Shown one piece after another: positions 12,501-23,716 of a DNA stretch of 64,000 nucleotides. The notes under the pieces were generated by a model, which was not told the origin of the DNA, ran no database searches, and worked only from the letters and a program-made list of their open reading frames with translations. Position numbers and translations under genes: made by a program. Each line of letters begins with the position of its first letter. Position 1 is the stretch's first letter. This DNA comes from Rhynchosporium graminicola (lineage: Eukaryota > Ascomycota > Leotiomycetes > Helotiales > Ploettnerulaceae). Location of the stretch: contig FJUW01000036.1 in NCBI GenBank assembly GCA_900074885.1, forward strand, positions 124,001 to 188,000. Direction: 5' to 3'.

Positions 12501-12844
12501 AGATGCTGAGTGTGTTGAAAGAGCTTCTTGGGAAGTTTTACAGTCAAGATCAGAACGACTCAGAGTTACTCTGATCTTATTTTTAAATGCTTTGGATTGC
12601 TTTGCTTCTGGTGATACGATAGCGGGATCCCTGCAACTTACCTGGAATTAAGATGTCAAACTCTGGATGCCTCCCCGCCTTTTATTCTTCAAAGGGGCCG
12701 ATTCAGGATATAGGCGTAAGTTGAGCCTCCATGTAGATCTTAAAGATTGACGATAGCAGATCCGCTTCGGGCTACCTCCTTGCGCAGAGGTTTTGAGAAG
12801 ATTGGAAGGTACCGCAAGCATTTCAGAACGACAACAGAATTCCT
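9570..12844. other. 3.3-kb spacer, no supported gene
   Basis: Only short frames are visible. A minus-strand ATG at 10568 starts a signal-peptide-like string but meets a stop after 38 codons. A Lys-rich 63-codon plus frame begins at 12144. Neither has supporting splice structure. The stretch is moderately AT-rich around 11500-12000. Confidence 0.4.
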
Positions 12845-14604
12845 TCAGACAATCTTAGCTAACACAGCGAGTAGGAGAGGATAAGTTGAGCGTCCAGCAA
12901 CAAATCGCATCTGATTGGGATTGTCCGCGTCAGCATCTAAGGGTGGGATCTTAAAACCCGCCAACGAGATCTTCTCCTTCGACAGGTCGGTCACGGATAT
13001 GGCGAACGTGATGCAGATTTCCATACCCCAAGCAAGTAACATCTTGGTGGTTTTGCAAAAGGGACGACGGACGACGGCCGGCAATGTAGAGGCGACCTTG
13101 AATTTGCTGCGCACATTGGGGACATCCCACATGCCGCGGTCGAGAGAGACGGCCGCAGGTTTCCCGAGGAAGGTCAAGGATATCTGCAGAGTCTGCAACA
13201 ACTCTTTCTGTGCATCAGAGAGGGGCGCTGGAATTGCTGAGTCAAGTCCGTCGTGTCCAAGTTCGGACCAGGAGCGTGAAGCTGCCTCCGCCATCAATAT
13301 TGGAAGTGGACCGACCCGTTCGATCTTTGAAACATCCGAGTTTATGGCCTGCCAGTTGTTGCAGGTGGCATCGAAGTTGGGCAGGTTGTATAGAGGCCTG
13401 TAGTACACGTCCTTCGGGTCGACCACTATTTTCCCACTAGGTCGAATTGTGGGATCCCGAATATAGTCGTCACTGACAGCAATGCATGGCATATTGTTAC
13501 TATAGATCTCTCTGTCAGCAATTTAATATGGCAACAGGCATAATACTTACCCCACTTTCTCCATCAACCTATTATCAGCATTTTTGATTGTGTCCAGCTT
13601 GTTGGACACGTCGGCCATGTTGTCTCCTTGAAGCGTGGTGTATTTGTTCTCACAAGCAAGCTCATTCTTCAATGCAGATTGAAGAGAATCGTCATGTGTG
13701 AGAGCGTCGATAAAAGCTGGGCGTGTTGCATTCTGGGAACCTTTGAGAAACTTCGACTCATATTGGATGCGAGCGTGCTCGTAAGCCTTGTCTTTATCGA
13801 GTTTCGCTTTGATGAGCGCCGCGCGAGATTGTGTGAGGTTTGGATCATCTGAGTCCTATCCAAAGTTTAGCAACTCCTGATTTGGCGTGTGAGGGATCCG
13901 AGTATGGTTACCTACATTAACAACACTCCTCATGTACCTTCCCAAAGTTAGATTATTACACGAAACGTAGTGCAGCAATTCGTCGCTTGATTCACTTACA
14001 ATGATAGATACTCAAAATAGGAGTCTCCTTCCAATGAGTATGTCGGGTGATTGATGATCTGAATCGCATCTCCCTTCGCAAAGGTCTGATAATTGGTGAC
14101 TTCATCGGGATATGGACGGCCTGCTGGAACACCAGGCTGATCCGAGTTGGCGAGGAAAAGTGCTTGGCCTTCATCGCTCAGACTTGTAGCGGTCGACAGG
14201 TCTATGAATCCAATGTCAGCACAGGCTTTTATCAGTCCCAGTAGGTAAATCGAATAGAAAAGGACGCACTTGTTAGCCTCGTGGCTCGATCCTCATATCA
14301 AATTCGAGCCGGGAGCTATAGACTTTGTTGATCACTTACAACTCGAATCTGCAAAAGCAAATGCCAAAGCTTTCCAGAATAACGAAGGCTGGTACTTTGG
14401 AATAGGATCTCCAGCTCGGTTGGGTTCTTGGATGTCTGTTCCTGGCACAGCTCCTACAAGATCTGAAGAAGAAGGCCCGGCATGACTTACGAGCGAAAAG
14501 GTCGTCGTTGTCGTTTTGTTGTCTTGTATACTGTTTGCTACACTAGGAGGAGGCTCTGTTTCCAAGACCCCCAGACTGGATAGCAATTCAAGGATGTCTG
14601 CCAT
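12845..14604 (-). CDS. Unrecognised protein A of a head-to-head paralogous pair (482 aa)
   Basis: Five exons (14604-14340, 14201-14000, 13937-13916, 13855-13551, 13499-12845) give 483 codons. I do not recognise the family. There is no signal peptide or transmembrane segment. The first ~75 residues are polar and Pro/Thr-rich. A probably helical middle begins at SLFWKALAFAFAD, and the C-terminal half is more beta-like (residues from NNMPCIAVSDD onward). It is clearly related to the plus-strand gene at 15829. Matching blocks are FWKA, SYFEYLSL-YMRSVVN against SYIGQLQT-YLHWVDVVG, VGNNMPC against TGFNMEC, YRPLYNLP against LRPAYNAP, and MWDVPNVRSKFK against SWDLGDVRTKYK. Both genes place a phase-2 intron before a 22-26-nt microexon, and another phase-2 intron before NMxC. 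Intron 1 (138 nt) is longer than usual, so that join is the least certain. Confidence 0.75.
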
Positions 14605-15828
14605 GGCTGCTGATCAACAATATGTGAGACTAGATTTTCGATGTTTAGATGGGCTCTACTTCGCATCAATGGTGGTTGAATAACCAAAGGCTCTGAGAGT
14701 GCCCAGATCGGAACATCTGCAATGATGGAAGAATAACACATTGACTGGTCGTCGTCTTGCATGAAAAGTCGTAGGCTAGATTATTTTCTATTAGTCGACC
14801 AGCAGAAGGTCATCTCCTCCCCTTGGCGTCTTTGACGTGGCGGGCACGTTTTGCGGGATCGGGCCCGTTGCGAGATGGCCGATGAGGCATCCACATCATG
14901 GAACCACACGATGGCTGGCTGAGAAACAATGCATTCTCAAAAGAAAAAGCTGGATGATCTTCTCTGTCTATGAACTGACCGCAGTTTCATAGACGACTTG
15001 TCAGAAACTTCCCCGCAGCTGAACGCGTGGCTGTCGATTATAGCCAGCCACCAATCCAATACCAAGGCTGATGAAGACTCAGCTCCTGCAGCCATTTTGT
15101 TTCAAACAAACCAGCATCAGAGTGGTTTGTTTCACATTCGTACTCCTAAGCTATTGTGGTGTCAGGATTTCCCGTTCGAAAGATATTACGTTTATGTAAA
15201 TTTGAAGGAAGTTTATGCGTAGTGTCGACTACATTCTTTTAAAAGATGTTTAGCGTACCTTCAAGGTTCGAAAATACTCCGAAGGGCCTTAAACTTGAAT
15301 GTAAATCATAAAACCATAACTATTTACCTGCCGTTCTGGTAAACATGCCAATGATCGCCTGCAAAATTTTGGACGATACTTTGATGTGGCATATTCTTGA
15401 CCGCAAGAAGGGCGCATTTTCTCGATGACTTGCAGGTGAAGAATGGAGAGTGATGAGAGGGATTGGATCTCGATCATCTACATAGGCGAGTGATGTCTTT
15501 CTGGAAATTGCACGGCATATAGTGGCTAGCTGAATGATCTCTTTCTGACAATTGCATAGCATTAGTGGCAAGCTGAAGGGAAGTGTATGTCGGGAAGCGC
15601 CAGCAGCGTCAAGTGTACCTATGCTCAGACCGCAAGCAGCAAAGAGGGAGAATATAGGTTTTCACGTGCGAGTGCCCTCATCAAGTGCCTTCTAATATAA
15701 AAGTCTCCTCCTCCCCCGAGCTTCTCTCAATCAACTCAAATCAGGATCCACGGCAAAGTAGCTTCATTGCACAAATTCATCCTTACCCTCGTACAAATTT
15801 CAGATTCTTACCTCAATCCACCACTAAG
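14605..15828. promoter_or_regulatory. Shared 1.2-kb bidirectional promoter of the paralogous pair
   Basis: The two related genes are read away from each other from this spacer. The plus side ends in a short CT/CA-rich leader (15700-15828). A tandem 44-bp duplication lies near the plus gene. No other gene is supported. Confidence 0.6.
15496..15581. repeat. Imperfect tandem 44-bp duplication in the bidirectional promoter
   Basis: Unit 1 (15496-15539) and unit 2 (15540-15581) both read TCTTTCTG, then a mismatch, then AATTGCAxxGCAT, then TAGTGGC, then AGCTGAA. They differ by scattered substitutions and small indels, so the duplication is not recent. Confidence 0.75.
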
Positions 15829-17487
15829 ATGGCTTCATCATCAGCAGACGCAGCCGATGCCGTTTTCTGGAAGGCTTATGGCACAGCCATCAAGAGAACA
15901 ATTGGCCAAATCACCATCAACGAGAAGACCGCGTTCTATCTGGCTACCAAAGCTCAAGCTGGACCTCCTGGCGGAGATGGGATCTTCCCCAGCTTCACCA
16001 ATGAAGGTCTCTTCCAGCTGGGGAACAACTTGCTCCCTCCGGACCAGTTGTTCTACAGCCCGTCTACACTGAACAGCTATATTGGCCAGCTTCAAACGTA
16101 AGTCAGATGCGTTCTCCTCACTTGACGAATAATACCTGACGGTGTGTATACAGTTACCTTCACTGGGTTGATGTGGTCGGTACCGGAATAGCCCCCTTTC
16201 TTGAATTTTTGAGTTAATACCAATCATGTAGGGAGGCAACCCGTCTGATGTCAATGTAACGCAAGTCACAAACACACTGCAAGACATGAATGCTGCTCAG
16301 ATCGGACTGGGCAAGCAGCTCACACTGGCTTTGGCAGACTTCAAGCAGCAGCAAGACGCCGGCCTAGCCGGAACACAAACCTTTGCTCAATGGGCCCCAG
16401 GAAATGCCGTTGGCTACACTATGGCTGTACAAAGCTATAAATCAAAGGCGGCTGCTTACCAGAAGGCTGTGTCCAACGCTTACGGCCCTCTGGCATCCCA
16501 GAAATTGGACGATGAAGCCAAACTCCAAAAAGCTCTGGACACTCTTACCTCTAACACTGGGTGAGGAGATACACCATATTCGCAATGATGATGAACTTGC
16601 GCTAAATGGCTCTAGATTCAACATGGAATGTGTTCTTGGTAGCCCACCCAGTCCGCGCGAGTTCAACAACGCCGTTAGCAGTGGCAGTCAGCTCCCCGCC
16701 CCCCCTGGGGTCCTACGACCGGCATACAACGCTCCTGGCTATATCACTGCTATCAAGAAGGCCCAGTCGGTCATTGGATCTGGCACCAAGCCTTCGTCTT
16801 CCATGCAGATCACCTACAGCCAGGGAACCGACGTCCGTGAGACTTCCTTCAACCAGTCTGCTCAATCCGCGAGTGTCGGCTTCAGCTATTTCCCCTGGAT
16901 CTCCTTCAACGCCAATGCATCACACGAGACCACCACATCGTCCGTCAGCACTCAGGCTGACGCGAGTGACATCACGATCACCCTCTTCTACGATGACATG
17001 TCTCTCGTCACTATCAACCCCAGCGGCTCCTGGTACTGTCCCCCTAGTCTCTCACGACAAGTCATCAGAAAGCTTCGAGTTTCCGAGACGCGATTCGCTA
17101 ACATGATCTTGACTACCTAGGGACCTCGGGGACGTTCGAACCAAGTACAAGGGCCTCTTGCCCGGTGCACCCAAGGAGGTTCAAACTCTTGTCAAGCCTA
17201 CTCAGCTCCTCCTGGCCACCCGCCTGGGCTACAAGGTGAAGCTCGGTGCCAGCTCCTCCAAGCAGTTCGACTCCTACTACAGAGACACTGTCAGTGGCGG
17301 CGGATCCGTCAGCATCTTCGGTATCCCGTGCAGCATTGGGGGTGACGCCAGCCGCAGCACCGAGAACACCACCCACAACCTCGCCTGGAACTCCACTACC
17401 CAGGAGTTCACGGTCGACCCCACTGACAATGCAGGCTTCGCTACTATCGTCGGTCTCATCGGCGAGAAAGTGACCACTGGTGCATAG
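15829..17487 (+). CDS. Unrecognised protein B of a head-to-head paralogous pair (467 aa)
   Basis: Five exons (15829-16097, 16154-16179, 16236-16560, 16616-17032, 17121-17487) give 468 codons. The GGAG acceptor at 16235 was chosen because the nearer TAG acceptor leads at once to a stop. There is no signal peptide or membrane segment, so it is probably cytosolic. The N-terminal ~205 residues look helical, with Ala/Gln/Lys-rich stretches such as YKSKAAAYQKAV. The C-terminal ~260 residues are Ser/Thr/Gly-rich and alternate as in beta strands (for example SVGFSYFPWISFNANAS and DITITLFYDDMSLVTI). They end in a Gly-Ser segment (SGGGSVSIFGIPCSIGGDAS). The codons are GC-richer than the surroundings and than gene A, suggesting high expression or stronger selection. 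Function is unknown. The two-part helical/beta layout is seen in many unrelated proteins and does not by itself assign a role. Confidence 0.8.
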
Positions 17488-18964
17488 AGTTTCGATGTGA
17501 TGATGGGAGGAGGTGGAGGTGGAGGTCCCACCCTCATTTGCATGCCGATATTCGTCGTCTTGGTCGCCTCAGATACTTATATCCCCGAGCGTTGGTCAGG
17601 AAGGGTGCCGGTGAAAAAAGTTACTTGATTTCAACCCCCAGCTGCGTGATGATGATTGGAATTCCAAGTCTTGCCAAAACGTCTAAGATTTTCCAACATG
17701 AGTGTGAAGTGAGAAGTTTGATAAAACGAAGCGAGCCTTACATCCATTCCACGCGCTCTCCTCCTGGAAAGTCCCCCAACTTTGAAATCACGTGCCCGTT
17801 GTGCAAGCAAACCTCGCCCCTATTGCCAGCCAGCCAGCCAGCCCACTCCCCACGGCTTCCACTCTGTATAAATTAAAAAATTAAAAAAAAAGACTCGAGG
17901 CAAGGCGGCCGAACCCATTCTCACTGAAAGCGGGACCCTTGTCACAATATAAGATATCACATGACAGCAATCTCATCACATCTCATCTCCACCTCGGCTT
18001 TTTCATTCATTCATTCTTCCATTCATCTGTCGATCACGTACACATCCCACTCGGGATTACACAGCGCGCAGGTTGGTTGGTTGGTTGGGGGTTAGTTAGA
18101 AATGCTAGGATCGCGAGGGGCCAGCCAGGTCGAGAGACCCCAAAAAAATGAAAAAATTCAAGAATTCAAAAGAAAAAACTTATGGGTAGGAGTGGGCTTT
18201 GCGACTTGAAAAGCCCCCCCCAAACGTGGAGTCGTCAGCACTTGCTATGCAGCAACTGACGGGTATATGCTGCTCGAATTCCTTTGGGGTGATGTGCTGG
18301 GGATGGTTGATGGCAAAGCAAGTCTGATTCATAACGAGTCGGCAACCGGACGGTGCTTCACATGAACTTCCGGTCGAGATAGATGATCTCTTTAGACTAG
18401 GAGGGATGAAGGAGAATGGGAAAATTACTAGCTTCGAGACGATTTAGCAACTCACACAAATACATCAAACGATAGTTGATATACTTCTTGCCGTCGATCC
18501 GCACGAGCAAAGAATTGCTAAACTGATTGTTTCGCAAATTACTATTACAGGCTCCACTGGCCTCTCTATCGCGCCCTGAAAATCTCTAATTCCGCTCATC
18601 ACCCATCAATCCCATCAGACAACCAAAACCAAAACCAGGGGTATCGCGCCAGCAAAATAGAAGCTCGAGATCGAGCAAAACAGCCTAAAAATCAGGAGGA
18701 GAGGTTGCGGAAGATGAAATGCTCGACGAGATGCAAATATGAGGATCGATTGCGGAGTCTAGCACCAAAATTGTGTAAAATGATCAGCGGCAACAGCATT
18801 CGATTATCTGCTTCGATATGTGGAAAGCAGGGGCTGTCGGGCAGACCCAGGAGAACATCAAAGCTGCTTGCGTTGTATGTTGAGCTTTTCCATATGGACC
18901 ATTCTGCCGAGAAACACATTCGACTAGTCAGTCGCGGTGATGTTGGCAGATGAATGAAGAGCCT
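17488..18964. other. Convergent spacer between gene B and the P450, no gene seen
   Basis: Both neighbours end here. The stretch holds low-complexity blocks: (CCAG)n near 17830, poly-A with TTAAAAAA near 17870-17890, (TCAT)n near 18005, (GGTT)n near 18072-18088, and C/A runs near 18210. Short frames here are not protein-like. Confidence 0.5.
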
Positions 18965-20838
18965 CTAGACAGTTCCCTCACGGCGACGAATCCGAACTCT
19001 GACATCGAGGGGCGGACCTTGACTGCCCACGAACCAGTCGTTGGCAGGGCGAGAAGGAATCGGTTGGATGTCGTAGTTCAGTGCAATGTAGGCTAGAATC
19101 AGCTTCATCTGCTGGGAAGCAAAGAAACGGCCGGGACTGTGATAATGTTAGCGAAACCCACGGCGATTTGTATACAAAGACATACCAAGCATGTCTGCCA
19201 TGAGAGAACGCCATGAATATTGAACTTGTCGTAACCAAAGAGGCACCCTTGTATCTGGCAAACTGCCCCGAATCTGCCATATCATTAACCCCCTTCTCCT
19301 CCCGGGTACAGAATCTCAATGGATCGAATGCGAAAGGATCCTTATAGTACTGCTCATCATGGTGTACTGGCCATGCATGGATCCCAACATGAGTCCCTCG
19401 TGGCAGATGCTCCCCAGTTGGAAGCGTCACACCATCCTTCTGCACAACTTCTTTCAAGACGCCTCGACTGACAAAGCCCCAGAGTCTCATACTTTCTCGC
19501 AGGGTACTATCGAGCGTTACCATTCGAGCGAGAGCTGTCTTGGACCAGACACCATGTTCAGCTGCCAGCTCAGCCAAAACTTCTTGGCGCATGATCGACA
19601 GGTATTCCGTGATTCGGGGGCTTGCTCCAAGGTCAAGGATGAGGTTGGTAAGAGTGATTGCCGATGATTGGATGGCTGCGAAAGCAACGACATTGAGTCT
19701 TTTGGAGATCACATCAGGAGTGCGCTCGGACGGGTCGTTCTTGCGATACGAGTGGTCAATACTCCATTGCACGTAGTCGTTCTGAGTGATCTGGTCAGCC
19801 TTGCCGCTGATTGAGAATCGCTTCACTCACCTTCTTCTTCTCGTTGCCCAGAGGAGCCGAGTTCCTACGATGGATCAGTGGAATGATGTACTTCGCACAT
19901 TTGCGATATCTCCGAGTGTCGAAGAAATTGATGACAGGTGCAATGACACTGCAAAATTTAGCTGCGATTCCCCAGTCACTTGATGCCACTTACGGTTTGA
20001 GCATTTGTGGGAAGAGCGAGATGAATGTTGCTTGAACCACGACCAGACGGGCGAACTCATGGGAAGGTTTGAGATACTCTTCGTCACGGCCTGACGAGCA
20101 GTTAGCACATACCCTTAGAGTTGTCGGGCAAGATTTGACTGACATAGCGGAAGTCCCACCAGAACCCTGTTCGAGATTCGACCAATGACATCCAACATGC
20201 TATGATAGGCGGGCAGCTCAAGCCAGTCACTCGTATTGACACCCCATGCCTTTCGGAAGGCAAAGTCAATCTCATCTTGCACATCCTCCGTATAGTCACC
20301 CAAAAGCTTTGTCATTTCCTTTCGAATGACATCATCGTGGACAGCATCAGTGACGATGCGGGGATGAAGCATGGTATGATCCGCTTGAAGAAACTGGCGA
20401 TTGACTTCATTTTGCGAAAGGGCGCTTTCCGGCTGTCGTAATAGCCATTCCATCTGTGACATGGGAAGAATGACTTCGGGACCGGTGGTCACATTTGGAA
20501 GTACGAACGGGAGGTCTTTCTTGGAATACTACGAAATCATGTGAGCAAGCTTGAAAGTTTAGTTCATGAGGATCAGATTGGTCGGGTCGTACCTTCTCGT
20601 AACCTTCGGCAAGCAGATCGTTTGTGTGTAAGAAAGTGCTGAGTGTTGTACGAGCACGTGAGAAGAGCCCGTCGTCCACACCAACCCAGGGCACAGAGTC
20701 GGGAAGAGAACGACGGGAAGCGAGTCTCGGGTAATAGTCGTGGGCGAAGATTGTGACGAGACAGACGATGAGGACGGTAGCTCCCATCTTCCATGAGAAC
20801 AAGCTCGGTTCGTATGCCTCCAAGGAGTGGGTGGACAT
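18965..20838 (-). CDS. Cytochrome P450 monooxygenase, membrane-anchored
   Basis: Six exons (20838-20593, 20528-20144, 20090-19994, 19948-19831, 19781-19186, 19136-18965) give 538 codons (537 aa), a normal length for fungal P450s. An N-terminal membrane anchor (GATVLIVCLVTIFA, near residues 18-31) places it on the ER. The K-helix ExxR is at residues 378-381 (TLRESMRLW), and the PERF-like block is FDPLRF. The heme-binding loop FSHGRHACPGRF has its Cys ligand at 481, and its codon is split by the last intron. The I-helix reads VAFAAIQSSAIT and lacks the usual acidic-Thr pair, as in P450s related to fungal ent-kaurene-oxidase/GA14-type enzymes. The frame is open upstream to 21168, but that extension encodes the (CAGA)n microsatellite, so I start at MSTHSLEAYEP. 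Substrate is unknown. No synthase or transporter lies beside it. Confidence 0.88.
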
Positions 20839-21068
20839 GGTCCGACATTCTGACGAGTTTGGCTCATGTGATAGGAGGATGGAGGCCAGCCCTTGGGGTA
20901 TCTGATGGTCGGTGAGTTGACCCATCGTGTTTGAGTGGAATGGTTGTCGAGAATCTAGAGCGGCCCAACAACGATGGAGCTGCTTCGCGATGGAGGAGGA
21001 TGAAGAATGGAGGAGGAGCAGGAGGCGATTGAACTTGGCCATGGTCGCTCGTAATCTGGGTTTAAATG

Positions 21069-21069
21069 C

Positions 21070-21114
<45 letters not shown>

Positions 21115-21116
21115 GC
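21069..21116. repeat. (CAGA)n microsatellite, 12 copies
   Basis: Twelve perfect tetranucleotide copies lie about 230 bp upstream of the P450 start. Read on the minus strand they mimic a Ser-Val-Cys-Leu repeat. Confidence 0.97.
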
Positions 21117-21270
21117 ACTGAACCGACGAAGGCGGGTCTATCGAGGTAGATAGATAGCTATGTAGCATTCACACACACAATGCCGGCCGTGGTGATGGGG
21201 GAGAGAGATGGAGGGAGTGATTCAAGTCAGTGAGTGAAATTCCACATGGGGGACTCCAGCAGATCAGGCA

Positions 21271-21314
<44 letters not shown>
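21271..21314. repeat. (GGCT)n microsatellite, 11 copies
   Basis: Eleven perfect GGCT units follow each other directly. Confidence 0.97.
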
Positions 21315-21374
21315 AGATATGCAAATCTATGAGCACACATCCACTAGTGACCGCCTCAGCATCTCGAATGGGCA

Positions 21375-21408
21375 AGTGAAGTGAAGTGGAGTGAAGTGAA
21401 GTGAAGTG
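21375..21408. repeat. (AGTGA)n pentanucleotide repeat, about 6-7 copies
   Basis: Successive AGTGA units with one AGTGG variant in the middle. Confidence 0.9.
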
Positions 21409-21410
21409 GG

Positions 21411-21526
21411 GATGGATGGATGGATGGATGGATGGATGGATGGATGGATGGACGGATGAATGAATGAATGAATGAATAAATGAATGAATCTATGAATGAA
21501 TGAATATATGAATGAAGCAATGAATG
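21411..21526. repeat. Compound (GATG)n then (GAAT)n microsatellite
   Basis: Ten perfect GATG units (21411-21450) pass through a mixed unit into interrupted GAAT units to about 21526. This suggests slippage with point changes. Confidence 0.93.
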
Positions 21527-21596
21527 TTATGCAGTACTTCAGCTGCTTCGCCCGGATTGATGCTCCCTCGCCCGGATTTGACGCCGAGCCCGATGC

Positions 21597-21632
21597 CTAT
21601 GACTATGACTATGACTATGACTATGACTATGA
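21597..21632. repeat. (CTATGA)n hexanucleotide repeat, 6 copies
   Basis: Six perfect CTATGA units. GGGGAC units follow immediately. Confidence 0.95.
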
Positions 21633-21730
21633 CGGGGACGGGGACGCGGCATGAGTGAGTGAATAAATGGTGGTGGTTTCCTCTTCCAGAAGGCAGGCAA
21701 ATTGGAATCCGCGTAAAATTGCTTAGATAC

Positions 21731-21800
21731 CTTACCTGACCTTACCTGACCTTACCTGGCCTTACCTGACCTTACCTGACCTTACCTGACCTTACCTGAG
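21731..21800. repeat. (CTTACCTGAC)n 10-mer repeat, 7 copies
   Basis: Seven tandem decamers. The fourth has one change (TGGC) and the last ends TGAG. Length is exactly 70 bp. Confidence 0.97.
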
Positions 21801-22427
21801 GTACCCATGGGAATTCGAATTCGACTACCCGAGTGGAGGACCCGCGTCGTCATGCCATTTTCATTTGAGGAAGTCTCAACTGGTCTCTCTCGTCTCTCTC
21901 GTGTCTCGAAGTGGAGGTGACGACCGTCGAGTCCCATTGGCACCGCACCGCTCGCTTAATCCTCTACCCCTTTACGGCCTCGAGGCGAGATTTTAAAGAC
22001 GTTCGTTCTAATGCCCAAGGTAGCAGCAACGCTGACATGAGCCCGCTTGACTGACTGCATATTATATCCGAGCGACCGGTCCGTCCTCTCCATGCTGCAG
22101 TCAAGCTATCCATTGGCTTCGATAACCTCTTTCCAGACCATCTAGAGCTTAGAACAGACAGCAGCTGCCGGTTGTAGATTCTTTCTTTCAAGCGCCGGCC
22201 GACGCATGCTGGCGTCAACACAAAATCATCCGATCCGATTCAATAGATGCCGCCCCACCAAGACTCCCTTCCAGTAGAAGTTGACTCGGATCCGTTAACC
22301 GTTCAATCGGTTTCCAATGACTCCCATAGTCGTGATATAAGGATGTTTTTGGGATTCGCGATCCGCGCTTTACCATTCATCACTAGTGGTGGGAGGCGGA
22401 ATGTGGATCGATCCGTTCCACGGGAAG

Positions 22428-22452
22428 CTACCTACCTACCTACCTACCTACC
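22428..22452. repeat. (CTAC)n short repeat
   Basis: About six CTAC units. The same tetramer recurs in many spacers of this window. Confidence 0.9.
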
Positions 22453-23100
22453 TTACCCCTTACCTACAGATAGCAGTTGTAAGCGGAGATATGGTGTCCT
22501 CAGCATCCATCATTCTACCTATCTTTCATATCGCATCCTACCTGTATTGTGCCCGCCGGCTGGAACGCAATTAAAGGACAGGTACAGGCGAAAAAAAGCA
22601 AATGGGGGTGACGATACCCGCAACCGGATATTAGGAGACCAGACGGCTGCAACATGTAAAGCAGAACCATTCGGAGTACACGAACGATCACGCACATTAG
22701 AACGTCTCCGTCACACCATTGAAGCAGGAATCCGAAACAATAAAGATCGGACCTTGGGGCGATGAATAGGCGATGAATCTGGTATACTCACCTGACCAGA
22801 CTTCTTGAAATTCCATGGGTGGAGGAGCAGATGATGATGATGATCATCGAGCGATATCGAGAGGACGTTGACGTTGACGTGGAATTTGAAGAAGAAACGT
22901 GATGCTAGTAATTAATACTGCTGTCTGTCATGTGGTATGGTGTGGTGTGGTGTGCACGCCAGACGTGCATCCAAGGGGCTCGAGGAGTCAACGACTGGAC
23001 ATTACAGGGTGCCGGCCGGGCATTTTTAGCCTGCCGCGTCGGCTCGTTGCCGTTGATCGTCGGCGCATTCGAATACAACCTCCCTCATCCCGGATACCAT

Positions 23101-23138
23101 ACTATATTCTACTATATTCTACTATATTCTACTATATT
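23101..23138. repeat. (ACTATATTCT)n 10-mer repeat, almost 4 copies
   Basis: Three perfect decamers and a fourth partial copy lie in the hydrophobin upstream region. Confidence 0.95.
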
Positions 23139-23716
23139 ATCACACAGCATCAGAAGCATCATGTTCCTTTGATACCTTCTATCAAATACCCGCTGTGTTA
23201 CAATGAGTCCCGACTGCATTTTATTTTTATTCTTTTTCTTCCCTTCCTCCTTTTCTATAGTTGATTTCTTCTTCGACCTCTAGTGTCGCCATCATCTGCG
23301 CCGCTTCAGATTATTGACCGACTAGCTCCTGTTCCTCTCGCGCGATCACTTATCACATTACATGAAGAGCAGGAGTTTTCTAGTAACTTGAAAGCTCCCC
23401 TAACGTGGATGTACCTTTTTCTGTCCTTCCCATCTCTACCTTTTCTCCTTGCTTTCTGTCATCAAGTCAATAGAGCTATTAGGGTCCTCGCGCCCACAGC
23501 ACATCCACGAATCTCATCCATCGAAATTGATATTGCATACGAGTCTCCTCTTCTCAAACCTTTAGACTTAGTTAATATCTATCCTCTCCTCCTGCCTCAA
23601 TACAATTGACAAACCCCCCAACTACCTGCTCCTCCCTTTCCCATCTCACACACTCACAACCCTGCATCCGACCACCACATCCACATCCACTTCTACACAC
23701 TTAACTCCAACTCAAA

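Larger units (their letters stand above)
20839..23716. other. Divergent spacer between P450 and hydrophobin, rich in tandem repeats
   Basis: This 2.9-kb region holds the two promoters. Its first part (21069-21800) is almost a chain of unrelated tandem repeats, listed separately. The part next to the hydrophobin (23200-23716) is strongly CT-rich, as expected for a fungal promoter and 5' leader. No gene is supported. Frames in the repeat blocks are artefacts of repeat translation. Confidence 0.6.

Noticed and set aside
20839..21168. N-terminal extension of the P450 by 110 codons
   Set aside because: The extension encodes the (CAGA)n microsatellite as a Ser-Val-Cys-Leu repeat. The normal membrane anchor begins after the Met at 20838.
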